From: Mycobacterium arosiense ATCC BAA-1401 = DSM 45069
Lineage (GTDB): Bacteria; Actinomycetota; Actinomycetes; Mycobacteriales; Mycobacteriaceae
DNA: 64,000 nucleotides
Assembly: GCF_002086125.1 (NCBI RefSeq)
Contig: NZ_MVHG01000008.1
Span: 1 to 64,000, forward strand
Direction of reading: 5' to 3'
The notes under the pieces are model-generated. The model was given only the letters and a program-made list of their open reading frames with translations, was not told the DNA's origin and did no database searches. Below are positions 43,955 through 52,665 of this stretch, in pieces; position 1 is the first letter of the stretch; every line of letters begins with the position of its first letter. The position numbers were made by a program, and so were the translations under genes.

Positions 43955-46383
43955 TGACGCAACCCCGCGTCGAACCGCCGCTCGACGGCTACACCGTGAT
44001 CGATCTGTCCACCGGTATAGCCGGCGGCTACTGCACCAAGCTGCTCGCCGACAGCGGTGCCCGTGTCGTGAAAGTGGAACCCCCAAAGGGTGACTCGCTG
44101 CGCGCATGGTCGGCCTCGGGCGCCACCATCGGCGCCGGCGGTGACGGGGCCCTGTTCAGCTTCCTGGCCGGGGCGAAACACAGCGTCGTGGCCGATTCCG
44201 CCACCGTCGACGACGTCGAACTGGTGGACCGGCTGCTGGCCGCCGCGGACGCGGTGGTGTGGTCAGCCGGCTCCGAAGTCGCCGAGCGTGCGGACTTCAC
44301 GCCGGGCGCCATCCACGCCCGACACCCGCATCTCACGGTCACCTCGATCACCCCGTTCGGCCTGGAGGGCCCGTGGCGTGACCGCGCGGCGACGGAGTTC
44401 ACCCTGCAGGCGTGGTCGGGAGGAATCGTCGGGTTGGGCCGCGGCGAGCAGGAGCGTCCGCCCGTCTTCGTCGGCGGTCAGGTCGGCGAGTATCTGGCCG
44501 GCGTCTACGCAAGCGCGGCCACGTTGGCGTCCCGATGGCGCCGAATCGACGGTGGGGCAGGAGAACTGCTGGACCTGTCGATGCTCGAGACGCAGGTCCT
44601 GTGCCTCACCTATTACCCGGTTTCCTACTTCGAAGTGCTCGGGCGGCCGTGGCGGGACATGCGGCGGCCGACCATTCCGGGGGTGGCGCAGGCCCAGGAT
44701 GGCCTGGTCGATCTCGGGTGTGGGACCGCGCAGCAGTGGTTCGACCTGTGCGCGATGGTGGGCCATCCGGAGTGGATCGATGAGCAATCGCCGCTGTCGA
44801 TCACCGAGCAGGCGAACATCCACGCCGAGGAGATCTTCGCCTGGCTTGCCGACACCCCGGTCGACGAAATCCGGGAGCTGGCCTCGGCATTCCGTATCCC
44901 CAACGCGCCCGTCGCCAACGGTGCCAACGTGACCTCGTTCGATCAGTTCGTGGAACGCGATTCGTTCGTGCGCAACCCCCGCGACGGCTTCCAGCAGCCC
45001 AGCCACCCGTATCGCATGCGGCCGGCGCAGTTGCGCCAACCGCAGCCGGCGCCGCGGCTGGGCGAGCACACCGAGCACTACCGCGCCGCGCATCTCCCGG
45101 CGCGACCCGCGCCGAGCGGGTCGGCGAAAGCGCTGCCGCTCAGCGGTATTCGGGTGCTGGACATGACGACGTTCTGGGCCGGCCCGTGCTGCACGCATTC
45201 GCTGGCCTTGCTCGGCGCAGAAGTCATCCACGTCGAGTCGGCCCGCCGTCCCGACGGCACGCGGATGATCGCCGGCCTACCGATCACCGAGGATCTGTGG
45301 TGGGAGAAATCGCCGATCTTCGAGGCCCTCAACACCAACAAGAAGGGCCTGACGCTGGACCTGCAGAGCCCGCGAGGCCGGGAATTGCTGCGCGAGCTCA
45401 TCGCAACGTCCGACGTGCTCGTGGAGAACTTCACGCCGCGAGTGCTGGACCAGATCGGCCTGGACTTTGCTACCGCTCAATCGGTTCGGCCGGACATCGT
45501 GATGGTGCGGATGCCGGGCTTCGGCCTCGAGGGACCGTGGCGTGACAACCCGGCATTCGCCTACGTCATCGAAGCGGCCTCCGGGGTGAGTTGGCTCACC
45601 GGCTATCCGGATCGCACGCCGTATGACCCGTATTCGATCGGCGACGCATGCGCGGGTGTGCACGCGCTCAACGCGATACTGCTGGCGCTCGAGCACCGGC
45701 GCCGCACCGGCGATGGCGTGTTCGTCGAAGCGGCGATGGTCGATGCCGCGCTCAGCATCGCCGCCGAGCAGGTCATCGAGTACTCGGCATACGGGGCGCT
45801 GCTGCAGCGCGCGGGCAACCGGGGACCGACCGCCGTGCCGCAGAACCTTTATCTCAGCGCTGACATCGACGAATTCGGCCGACTCGACAGCTGGGTCGCC
45901 ATCGCCGTGACCACCGACGAGCAGTGGGGGAATCTGGCCCGGGCGATCGGATCACCTTCTTGGGCAACGGATTCCGCGCTCTCGACCGAGGCGGGGCGGC
46001 GCCGGCACCAGGACCGAATCGACCAGCGACTCGCCGCGTGGTGCGAGCGCCGCACCCGCGACGAAATCGTCGCAACCCTGTGGGACGCCGGCGTGCCGGT
46101 GGCCAAGGTCATGCAGCCGCACCGGCAACCCGAGCTGGAACAGCTGACCTTCCGGGACTTCTTCGAAGTGGTCGACCATCCGGTTAACGGCCCGGCTAGG
46201 CTCAGCACCGTGCCGATTCGATTCTCGACCGGGCCCCACAAGTTCCACACCGCGCATGCGCCGTTGCTGGGGCAGCACAATCACGAGCTGCTGTCCCGGC
46301 TGGGCCTGTCCGATTCGGAGATCGCCGACCTGGAAGCCGACGGTGTGATCGGCAGTGTTCCGGCGATGCCCGCGCGGAGCTGA
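43954..46383 (+). CDS. Fused two-domain CaiB/BaiF CoA transferase
   Basis: An 809-residue protein made of two complete class III CoA-transferase domains. Domain 1 (about 1-395) opens with LDGYTVIDLSTGIAGGYCTK; domain 2 (about 405-800) opens with LSGIRVLDMTTFWAGPCCTH. The catalytic Asp is clear in domain 2 (YSIGDACAGVHA); in domain 1 the equivalent segment reads GGQVGEYLAGVYA, with Glu. Class III transferases are interlocked dimers, so this fusion may form both halves from one chain with a single competent site. GTG 43954 overlaps the crotonase stop. Confidence 0.85.
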   Translation: MTQPRVEPPLDGYTVIDLSTGIAGGYCTKLLADSGARVVKVEPPKGDSLRAWSASGATIGAGGDGALFSFLAGAKHSVVADSATVDDVELVDRLLAAADAVVWSAGSEVAERADFTPGAIHARHPHLTVTSITPFGLEGPWRDRAATEFTLQAWSGGIVGLGRGEQERPPVFVGGQVGEYLAGVYASAATLASRWRRIDGGAGELLDLSMLETQVLCLTYYPVSYFEVLGRPWRDMRRPTIPGVAQAQDGLVDLGCGTAQQWFDLCAMVGHPEWIDEQSPLSITEQANIHAEEIFAWLADTPVDEIRELASAFRIPNAPVANGANVTSFDQFVERDSFVRNPRDGFQQPSHPYRMRPAQLRQPQPAPRLGEHTEHYRAAHLPARPAPSGSAKALPLSGIRVLDMTTFWAGPCCTHSLALLGAEVIHVESARRPDGTRMIAGLPITEDLWWEKSPIFEALNTNKKGLTLDLQSPRGRELLRELIATSDVLVENFTPRVLDQIGLDFATAQSVRPDIVMVRMPGFGLEGPWRDNPAFAYVIEAASGVSWLTGYPDRTPYDPYSIGDACAGVHALNAILLALEHRRRTGDGVFVEAAMVDAALSIAAEQVIEYSAYGALLQRAGNRGPTAVPQNLYLSADIDEFGRLDSWVAIAVTTDEQWGNLARAIGSPSWATDSALSTEAGRRRHQDRIDQRLAAWCERRTRDEIVATLWDAGVPVAKVMQPHRQPELEQLTFRDFFEVVDHPVNGPARLSTVPIRFSTGPHKFHTAHAPLLGQHNHELLSRLGLSDSEIADLEADGVIGSVPAMPARS

Positions 46384-46389
46384 TCGACG

Positions 46390-47199
46390 ATGGCCATCGG
46401 CCCCTCCAACATTCTGCTCACCGACCGCGTCGCCGTGGTGACCGGTGGGGGCGCTGGCATCGGCCGCGGCATCGCCGCCGGCATGGCCGCATTCGGTGCG
46501 CGGGTGGCGATCTGGGAGCGTGACCCGCAGAGCTGTGCGCAGGCGTCCGAAGCCATCGGGGCCCTGGGCATCGCCACCGACGTCCGAGACGGCGGCCAAG
46601 TGGACGCCGCCTTCAAGCGCACCAGCGCCGAGCTGGGAACGCCGACGATCCTGGTGAACAACGCCGGCGGGGTGTTCTCCTCGCCCCTGCTGGACACCAG
46701 CGAAAACGGCTGGGACGCATTGTATAAGGCGAACCTGCGCCACGTGCTGCTCTGCACCCAGCGAGTTGCCCGGCAGATGGTTACCGCGGGCGTTGGCGGC
46801 AGCATCATCTCGGTGACATCGATCGAGGGCGTCCGAGCCGCACCGGGCTACGCCGCCTATGCCGCGGCCAAGGCCGGCGTCATCAACTACACCAAGACCG
46901 CGGCCCTGGAATTGGCGCCGCACGGCATCCGGGTCAACGCGATAGCGCCCGACATCACGCTCACCGAAGGCCTGGCCGCACTCAACAGCGACGGCGCCGC
47001 GGCGGCCATGGCCGACATCGTGCCGTTGGGGCGTCCCGGCCATGTCGACGAAATCGCTGGCACCGCAGTGTTTCTGGCCTCCGACATGTCGGTCTATATC
47101 ACCGGTCAGACGCTGCACGTCGACGGCGGCACCCACGCCGCCGGCGGCTGGTATCACGACCCGCAGACCGGTGACTACCGGTTGGGTCCGACGCGCTAG
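46390..47199 (+). CDS. Short-chain dehydrogenase/reductase
   Basis: A 269-residue classical SDR: VVTGGGAGIGRGIA, NNAGGV, catalytic YAAYAAAKAG (Tyr and Lys) and the C-terminal VDGGTHAAGGWY. It starts 6 bases after the fused CoA transferase and is the last gene of the long plus-strand series beginning near 36287. It probably oxidises a hydroxyacyl intermediate. The substrate is not predictable. Confidence 0.83.
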   Translation: MAIGPSNILLTDRVAVVTGGGAGIGRGIAAGMAAFGARVAIWERDPQSCAQASEAIGALGIATDVRDGGQVDAAFKRTSAELGTPTILVNNAGGVFSSPLLDTSENGWDALYKANLRHVLLCTQRVARQMVTAGVGGSIISVTSIEGVRAAPGYAAYAAAKAGVINYTKTAALELAPHGIRVNAIAPDITLTEGLAALNSDGAAAAMADIVPLGRPGHVDEIAGTAVFLASDMSVYITGQTLHVDGGTHAAGGWYHDPQTGDYRLGPTR

Positions 47200-47249
47200 C
47201 GGCGGTCGCAAGTGCGGCGAAGCCGGACGCCGGGGCCGCCACCATCGAC

Positions 47250-48080
47250 CTAGTGCGTCCAGCCCTCGGCGGCCTGTTCGTCGAAGGTACGGTCGATGCG
47301 CTCGAACCGGCGCCGGATCGAATCGCGGGCGGCCCCGTGCGGCAGCACGTACAGGCGATTGGCCAGGATCGCGTCGGCCGTCAACCGCGCGACGTCGTTG
47401 GCGGTGACCGCCTCGTCCTGCGTCGGCAGTGTCCCAGAGGCGCCCTCGGGCGACGCCGAGAGTCCGTAGTCTGCGCCGCGAATCCGTTCGGAGTTTAAGA
47501 CGAGCTTGGTCTCGACCACCATCGGGCACAGCACCGAAACCCCGATGCCGTTGGGCTTGAGCTCGCGGGCGAGCGTTTCGGCGAGCCCGACGACACCGTA
47601 CTTTGCAACACCGTAGGTCCCGAGGCCGTTGTTAGGCACCAGCCCGGCGAAGGACGCGGTGAACGCGATGTGCCCGCCCTTGCCTTGATCCAGCAGCCTC
47701 GGAACGAATGCCTCGACGGCATGGATCGAGCCCCAGAGGTCGATGTCGATCACCCAGCGCCAGTCGTCGTGGTTCGTCTGGGCCATCGGGCCCGCGACGA
47801 CGATGCCGGCATTACTGAACACGACATCGACCTGCCCGAGCAACCGGAAGGACTCGTCGGCGAGGTGAACCATTTCGCCGAGATGCCGGACATCGCAGAG
47901 CACGCCATGCGCGTCGAACCCCTCGCCGCGCAGCCGGTTCACCGCCTGCTCCAGTGCGGGCTGATCGACGTCGGACAGCACCACGCGGGCTCCCCGGCGG
48001 GCGAATTCGGTGGCGGTGGCCAAACCGATGCCGCTCGCACCGCCGGTGATGGCTGCCCCGCGCCCCTCGAAATCGTCCAT
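47250..48080 (-). CDS. Short-chain dehydrogenase/reductase
   Basis: A 276-residue classical SDR with ITGGASGIGLATA, the acidic SDVDQP favouring NAD, NAGIVV and the catalytic GTYGVAKYG (Tyr and Lys). Start at ATG 48080 (MDDFEGRGAAITGG); the open frame runs upstream without SDR similarity. It is divergent from the OhrR-like MarR gene at 48166 and probably its target. It converges with the SDR ending at 47199. Confidence 0.82.
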   Translation of the reverse strand: MDDFEGRGAAITGGASGIGLATATEFARRGARVVLSDVDQPALEQAVNRLRGEGFDAHGVLCDVRHLGEMVHLADESFRLLGQVDVVFSNAGIVVAGPMAQTNHDDWRWVIDIDLWGSIHAVEAFVPRLLDQGKGGHIAFTASFAGLVPNNGLGTYGVAKYGVVGLAETLARELKPNGIGVSVLCPMVVETKLVLNSERIRGADYGLSASPEGASGTLPTQDEAVTANDVARLTADAILANRLYVLPHGAARDSIRRRFERIDRTFDEQAAEGWTH

Positions 48081-48165
48081 AGATTCCGAGCGTATTACCT
48101 CTTTGGGGCACGGTGTGAGTGACGTCATATAGATAGGCCGCTAACTATTAGGGCACCATATAATA

Positions 48166-48657
48166 ATGGCCGCCCCGACCATTAGTGAAATCGATCCGCT
48201 GGCCCTGGAACACCAGGTCTGCTTCGCGCTGGCGACGACCAACCGGGCGGTGTTGGCGGTGTATCGGCCCCTGCTGGAGCCGCTCGGGCTGACCCATTCG
48301 CAATATCTGGTGATGTTGGCACTGTGGGATCACCGTAAAACGCCCGAAGCCGACCGGTTTCCGTTGTCGGTCAAGCAGATCGCCGCGACGTTGCAGTTGG
48401 ATTCCGCGACGCTGTCGCCGATGCTCAAGCGGTTGCAGGGGCAGGGGCTGATCACCCGTGCGAAGAATCCGGCCGATGAGCGCACCACCGACGTAACGCT
48501 CACGCAGCGCGGAATCGCGTTGCGGGAGAAAGCACTTGAGATTCCGTCCGCCGTCGTGGCGCGTCTGGGCGTGGATCTCTCCGAACTCGAGAACCTGCAT
48601 CAGGTTCTCAGCCGAATCAACGCCGCCGCCGTGGCGGGCGGCGCGCTGCAAGCCTGA
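48166..48657 (+). CDS. MarR-family regulator of OhrR type
   Basis: A 163-residue winged-helix regulator. The N-terminal [15 protein letters not shown] places a reactive Cys at residue 19 and the two Tyr residues (VYRPLL, SQYLVML) where OhrR senses organic hydroperoxides. The recognition helix is in [19 protein letters not shown]. No ohr gene is adjacent; instead an SDR is divergent and DUF5313 follows 21 bases downstream. It may sense lipid peroxides or an electrophilic pathway intermediate through C19. ATG 48166 lies in an AT-rich promoter. Confidence 0.85.
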   Translation: MAAPTISEIDPLALEHQVCFALATTNRAVLAVYRPLLEPLGLTHSQYLVMLALWDHRKTPEADRFPLSVKQIAATLQLDSATLSPMLKRLQGQGLITRAKNPADERTTDVTLTQRGIALREKALEIPSAVVARLGVDLSELENLHQVLSRINAAAVAGGALQA

Positions 48658-48678
48658 CATCACCCTCAAGGAGCAATC

Positions 48679-49095
48679 ATGACCGCCGCGAAACCCAATC
48701 TCTGGCAGCGCATCGGCTATGCCTACGGCCGACGACTGCCCGACTCGATGCGCGACTGGGTGGCGCGCGATCTGGCCGGGGAGGGAGCCATCCGCCGGCA
48801 CATGATCAGGTGGGCCATACCGCCGCTGCTGGTCCTTGCCCCGTTTTGGCTGCTGCCCGCCTCGCTCTACGTGCACACGGAGATGACCGCGCCGCTCTAC
48901 ATCTGGGCGTTATTGATAACCTTTGCCCTGAACAAGGTCTGGCGCCGACACCGGTTGGCCGTACATGGCTTGGACCCAAACCTGGTCGACGTGATCAACC
49001 GAAAAAAACAAGCTCGGATGCATGAGGACTACATCCGCCGCTACGGGCCGCGACCCGAATCGGCCGAATGGCAGTCCAACAGCAGCCCGTTCTAG
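48679..49095 (+). CDS. DUF5313 family membrane protein
   Basis: A 138-residue protein with two membrane segments (IPPLLVLAPFWLLPASLYV and the following LYIWALLITFALNKVW) flanked by basic regions, typical of the mycobacterial DUF5313 family. AAGGAG precedes ATG 48679. It follows the MarR gene by 21 bases and is probably co-transcribed. The function of the family is unknown. Confidence 0.82.
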   Translation: MTAAKPNLWQRIGYAYGRRLPDSMRDWVARDLAGEGAIRRHMIRWAIPPLLVLAPFWLLPASLYVHTEMTAPLYIWALLITFALNKVWRRHRLAVHGLDPNLVDVINRKKQARMHEDYIRRYGPRPESAEWQSNSSPF

Positions 49096-49098
49096 CGC

Positions 49099-49947
49099 CT
49101 ACTTGAGGCAGCTACCCGCATCGATGGGCAGGGTTACGCCGGTGATGTAGCGGGCCTCGTCGGAGGCGAAGAACAGCACCGCGTTGCTGATGTCGATCGG
49201 CTCGACCCAAGGGATCGGCAGCGTGTGGAACAGCTGACAGATCGGCGCCATGTCGTCGGGGCCCGGGTTGTCCAGGTCGGGGCGAAACATCTTGAAGGTG
49301 CCTTCGTTGTGCAGCATCGGCGTCTTGACGTGGGTCGGGTGCACGGAGTTGACGCGAATCATGTGCTGTCCCAGCTCGACTCCGAAGGCGCGCATCAGCC
49401 CGACGACGCCGTGCTTGGCCGCGACGTAATGGCCGGTGTGGGGGTAGGCCTTGAGCCCGCCCACCGAGCTGGTCAGGATGATGGATCCGCCGTTGCCGCC
49501 CGCGATCAGATGTGGCACACCGGCTTTCACGGTTTTCCACACCCCGGCTAGGTTGATGTCGATCATCTCGGTCCAGTCTTCTTCGCTGGTCTTGTCCAAA
49601 GTCTCACCGCCGTTGCCGATTCCGGCATTCGCCACGATGATGTCGAGTCGGCCGAGTTGCTCGACGCCGTTGTCCACTGCCGCCTTGAGTGCGTCGTAGT
49701 CGCGCACGTCGACTTCGGCCGTGAAGATCCTGCGGTTGTGTCCCTTGACCAGGTCGGCGGTCTCGGCCAGGTCTTCGGGCGTCGATGCCGGGATCGCGGT
49801 GTCCACGACGCCTTCACGGATGGGCTTGCAGATGTCGATGGCGATGATGTCGGCGCCCTCCTGGGCCAACCGCACCGCGTGGCTGCGGCCCTGACCGCGC
49901 GCCGCTCCGGTGACGAAAGCGACTTTGCCCTCAACACGTCCGGTCAT
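49099..49947 (-). CDS. Mycofactocin-coupled SDR family oxidoreductase
   Basis: A 282-residue SDR of the subgroup with the GAARGQGRSHA cofactor motif and a long insertion after strand 2 (KPIREGVVDTAIPAS), the hallmarks of nicotinoprotein SDRs thought to re-oxidise their bound NADH through mycofactocin. Catalytic Tyr and Lys lie in GHYVAAKHG. Such enzymes oxidise secondary alcohols. Operator C is 156 bases upstream, placing it in the GAGAAT regulon. The mycofactocin biosynthesis genes are not in the window. Confidence 0.87.
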   Translation of the reverse strand: MTGRVEGKVAFVTGAARGQGRSHAVRLAQEGADIIAIDICKPIREGVVDTAIPASTPEDLAETADLVKGHNRRIFTAEVDVRDYDALKAAVDNGVEQLGRLDIIVANAGIGNGGETLDKTSEEDWTEMIDINLAGVWKTVKAGVPHLIAGGNGGSIILTSSVGGLKAYPHTGHYVAAKHGVVGLMRAFGVELGQHMIRVNSVHPTHVKTPMLHNEGTFKMFRPDLDNPGPDDMAPICQLFHTLPIPWVEPIDISNAVLFFASDEARYITGVTLPIDAGSCLK

Positions 49948-50102
49948 GGCTACTCAACTCCTGACTTTGATCCGATCGGCACGCCTGCGCCGGAAAACGA
50001 TGCGTTCGGGACCACGGGTCTGGCCGCCCTTGAACTCTGTCATTCGGCCGTCGCGGGTGTCAATGACGAATCCGTTTCGGCTACTTATGGTTCTAGATAT
50101 TA

Positions 50103-50117
50103 GAGAATCTCATTCTC
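50103..50117. promoter_or_regulatory. Operator C: GAGAAT-CTC-ATTCTC
   Basis: Perfect 6-3-6 palindrome in the 232-base gap between the mycofactocin-type SDR (start 49947) and the end of the TetR gene. It is the only copy whose spacer does not create TAnnnT on the + strand. The probable target is the SDR promoter. Confidence 0.7.
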
Positions 50118-50179
50118 ACCGCCAAACGGCGTGCGCTATCTGCTCACCGCGAGTTGCGGAGGATGCGGGCGTTCGGGTG

Positions 50180-50830
50180 CTACGCGACGAATCCCTGTGA
50201 GCAGAAATCCCATACCTCGTCGGCGGTGATGGGATGGGTCGTCGCGTCGTCGGGCCCGCCGCTGGATTGCGCGATGAACATCACCGTCTGCATGGTCATG
50301 GCGGCCACCCGCTTGGGATTGATGGTGGTGCGCAGCTTTCCGGCGTCGTACGCCGCCTCCATCAGTTCTGTCAACAATGCGAGCAACGGAGCGTGGGCCA
50401 CCTTGACCTCTGCCGGGTGTGTCACCAGCAGCCGAGGAGCAAAGTCGGTGAACAGCGGACGCTTGGCCGTCGGGTCCGGTCGGGACGCTTCGTATAGGAG
50501 CTGAACGGCGACCTGCAGCCGCTTCAGCGGGTCGGCTTGGTTCTCGGTGGCCGCGCGGATCTGGTCGGCCGATCGGCTCAACGCATCCTCGAAGAGCGCC
50601 AACAGCAGCTCGTGCTTGCCGTCGAACTGCAGGTAGAAGCTGCGCAACGACTGGCGGGAGCGGTCCACGACCTCCTGCACGGTAAAGTCCGTGCTGCCCT
50701 TTTCGATGATGATGGCCTGGGCGGCATCGAGGAAGCGCTGAACACGCTGCGCCGCGCGCAGTTTCGCCGTCTTGATCGACCGTTCGACCGCGCGCTGCTT
50801 CCAGGCCGGCTCTTCGCTTGGATTGGTCAC
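50180..50830 (-). CDS. TetR-family regulator, candidate regulator of the GAGAAT palindromes
   Basis: A 216-residue TetR protein. The helix-turn-helix lies in TDFTVQEVVDRSRQSLRSFY, preceded by a basic N-terminal extension (KQRAVERSIKTAKLRAAQRV). Start set at GTG 50830 (MTNPSEEPAWK); in-frame starts at 50896 and 50917 would add a low-complexity leader. It is divergent from an acyl-CoA dehydrogenase across operator D and lies between operators C and D, making it the best candidate for the repressor of all five sites. An acyl-CoA ligand is likely by analogy with KstR-type regulators. Confidence 0.85.
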   Translation of the reverse strand: MTNPSEEPAWKQRAVERSIKTAKLRAAQRVQRFLDAAQAIIIEKGSTDFTVQEVVDRSRQSLRSFYLQFDGKHELLLALFEDALSRSADQIRAATENQADPLKRLQVAVQLLYEASRPDPTAKRPLFTDFAPRLLVTHPAEVKVAHAPLLALLTELMEAAYDAGKLRTTINPKRVAAMTMQTVMFIAQSSGGPDDATTHPITADEVWDFCSQGFVA

Positions 50831-50952
50831 GGCCGACTCAGTTGATTGCCGCGCGGGGAGAACATGGTTGGACTCTACCGGAGAACGCCGTGACATCGCT
50901 GCGCTCGACCCCCTCACGGATCACGTGTCGGAGATTGTAACTTTCTTACCAC

Positions 50953-50967
50953 GAGAATACTATTCTC
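50953..50967. promoter_or_regulatory. Operator D: GAGAAT-ACT-ATTCTC
   Basis: Perfect 6-3-6 palindrome between the divergent TetR gene and the acyl-CoA dehydrogenase at 51072. TACTAT on the + strand and TAGTAT on the - strand both fit -10 hexamers, so one bound repressor could silence both directions and give autoregulation. Confidence 0.75.
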
Positions 50968-51071
50968 TTAGACGTGTGTATGGAAGCTTAATCGCAAGAG
51001 TGAACCACGTCGTCGGCGGAAACCCTGATCTACCGACGCGCGGAGTACTCAGGACCATCCGGGGAAGTGCT

Positions 51072-52247
51072 GTGCAGCTGACATTTGACGCCGACGTGGA
51101 GGCCTTCCGGGCCGAATTCGTTGCCTTCCTCGACGCGCATCTTCCGTCCGAGGCCGAGGCATTGGTGCGGCCGCGGTCGAGCTCCGACATCCCGGAGTGG
51201 GCCCGCCGGTGGCAACGCCTGCTGTTCGACAACGGCTGGCTACAGCCCGGCAATCCGCCGGAATTCGGCGGGCGCAACGCGACGCTGCTGCAGCAATACG
51301 TGTACTCCGAAGAGTTGTCGCGGCGGCGGGTCTACCAAAGTTTCAATCCGCAGGGTGTGGGGATCATCGCGGCGTCGTTGTTGTCGTTCGGCACGCCCGA
51401 ACAGAGGCAGCGTTGGGCCGTGCCGATCCTGCGTGCGGAGCTCACCGCGTCGCTGGGGATGAGCGAGCCCGGCGCGGGCTCGGATCTCGCGTCGCTGAAG
51501 ACGCGCGCGGTGCTCGACGGAGACCACTTCGTCGTCAACGGGCAGAAGGTCTGGACATCGGGCGCCCATCACGCCGACGTGTTGCTGACATTCGTGCGTA
51601 CCGATCCGGGCGCACCAAAGCATAAGGGAATCAGCGCTTTACTGATCCCCACCGACACCCCCGGTGTGGTTCGGCGTCCGTTCGCCTCGATGGGCGACAC
51701 TGAAGACGTCGACTTCAACGAGGTCTTCTTCACCGATGCCCGGGTGCCGGCCGAAAATCTGGTGGGGGAGCTCAACGCCGGCTGGCGCGTCGCGACCGGA
51801 TCGCTCGGCCACGAACGCGCGATGCTGTGGCTGGATTACGCGGATATGCTGCACGCGATGACCGTCGAATCCAGCCCTTCGGGGCCGGTGCAGCGGGATC
51901 GTTACGCGACGCTGGTGATGGATTTCTACGCGATGCGTCTACTGGGGTCGGCGACGCTGGCCAAAGCCGCGCGCGGGGAAGAGGACGTGCCCGCCCAGTC
52001 CGTGCTCAAATTGCTCGGCTCGGAGGCGATGCAACGCGCCTGCGAGGACGCGCTGGCCGCCAAGGACGGTGAGGGACTGGCCCTGCGTGGGGTCACCGCC
52101 CCGTTCGCCCCGCTCAACCTGGACAGCCACTACGGCAGCTGGTTCGACCGGTACACACGCACCTTCGCCGCGACCATCGCCGGTGGTACCTCAGAGATTC
52201 AGCGCAACATCATCGCCGAGCGCGTGCTCGGGTTGCCGCGCAATTGA
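51072..52247 (+). CDS. Acyl-CoA dehydrogenase (flavin-binding subunit type)
   Basis: A 391-residue acyl-CoA dehydrogenase. LGMSEPGAGSDLASL and the C-terminal AGGTSEIQRNIIAERVLGL are present, but the catalytic Glu position about 17 residues before GTSE is not acidic. Like the proteins at 15365 and 53499 it therefore probably needs a partner with the Glu. No such partner is adjacent on this strand; the nearest is at 52666-53496 on the other strand. Start GTG 51072 follows GGGGAA. Under operator D. Confidence 0.84.
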   Translation: MQLTFDADVEAFRAEFVAFLDAHLPSEAEALVRPRSSSDIPEWARRWQRLLFDNGWLQPGNPPEFGGRNATLLQQYVYSEELSRRRVYQSFNPQGVGIIAASLLSFGTPEQRQRWAVPILRAELTASLGMSEPGAGSDLASLKTRAVLDGDHFVVNGQKVWTSGAHHADVLLTFVRTDPGAPKHKGISALLIPTDTPGVVRRPFASMGDTEDVDFNEVFFTDARVPAENLVGELNAGWRVATGSLGHERAMLWLDYADMLHAMTVESSPSGPVQRDRYATLVMDFYAMRLLGSATLAKAARGEEDVPAQSVLKLLGSEAMQRACEDALAAKDGEGLALRGVTAPFAPLNLDSHYGSWFDRYTRTFAATIAGGTSEIQRNIIAERVLGLPRN

Positions 52248-52254
52248 TCGTGCG

Positions 52255-52524
52255 TCAATGATTTCGGGCGTCCAGGCGGGCGTAGTAGCCGATGGCGACT
52301 AGACCCGCCACTATCGCGATCGCACCTAAGACCATCCCGGCCAAGGCCGTTCGGCGATTGTTGGCCTGCCCGCGGGCCACCCTGCGCCGGGCGATGTCGC
52401 CGGTGACCACCGCCGCGATGCCAAACGGCACCCCGAGCAGCAGCCAGCAGGTGATGAGACCGACCAGGCCCAGGAGCACCGAGGCGACGCCGAACTGGTT
52501 CTGTGGTGCTTGCGCCTGGCTCAT
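52255..52524 (-). CDS. DUF4190 family small membrane protein
   Basis: An 89-residue protein with two hydrophobic segments (VLLGLVGLITCWLLLGVPFG and MVLGAIAIVAGLVAIGYYA) separated by a short basic loop GDIARRRVARG, the DUF4190 pattern. Probably an inner-membrane protein of unknown function. It has its own spacer on both sides and does not look part of the catabolic operon. Confidence 0.8.
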   Translation of the reverse strand: MSQAQAPQNQFGVASVLLGLVGLITCWLLLGVPFGIAAVVTGDIARRRVARGQANNRRTALAGMVLGAIAIVAGLVAIGYYARLDARNH

Positions 52525-52665
52525 TGCGTCCCACCTCCCAGGGCTACGGCCGGGGCCGACGCGCGCGCTGACCGAACCACCAAGTGGCTCCGGAAGCGCT
52601 CACAATGCGCTATCGTCCCCGCGCAGCATCTCATGCTCGAGGGTGCTGGTTGCCGGGTCGGCCCG

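Noticed and set aside
48159..48164. TATAAT immediately before the MarR start as its promoter
   Set aside because: It ends 1 base before the ATG, too close even for a leaderless message; transcription from it would begin inside the gene.
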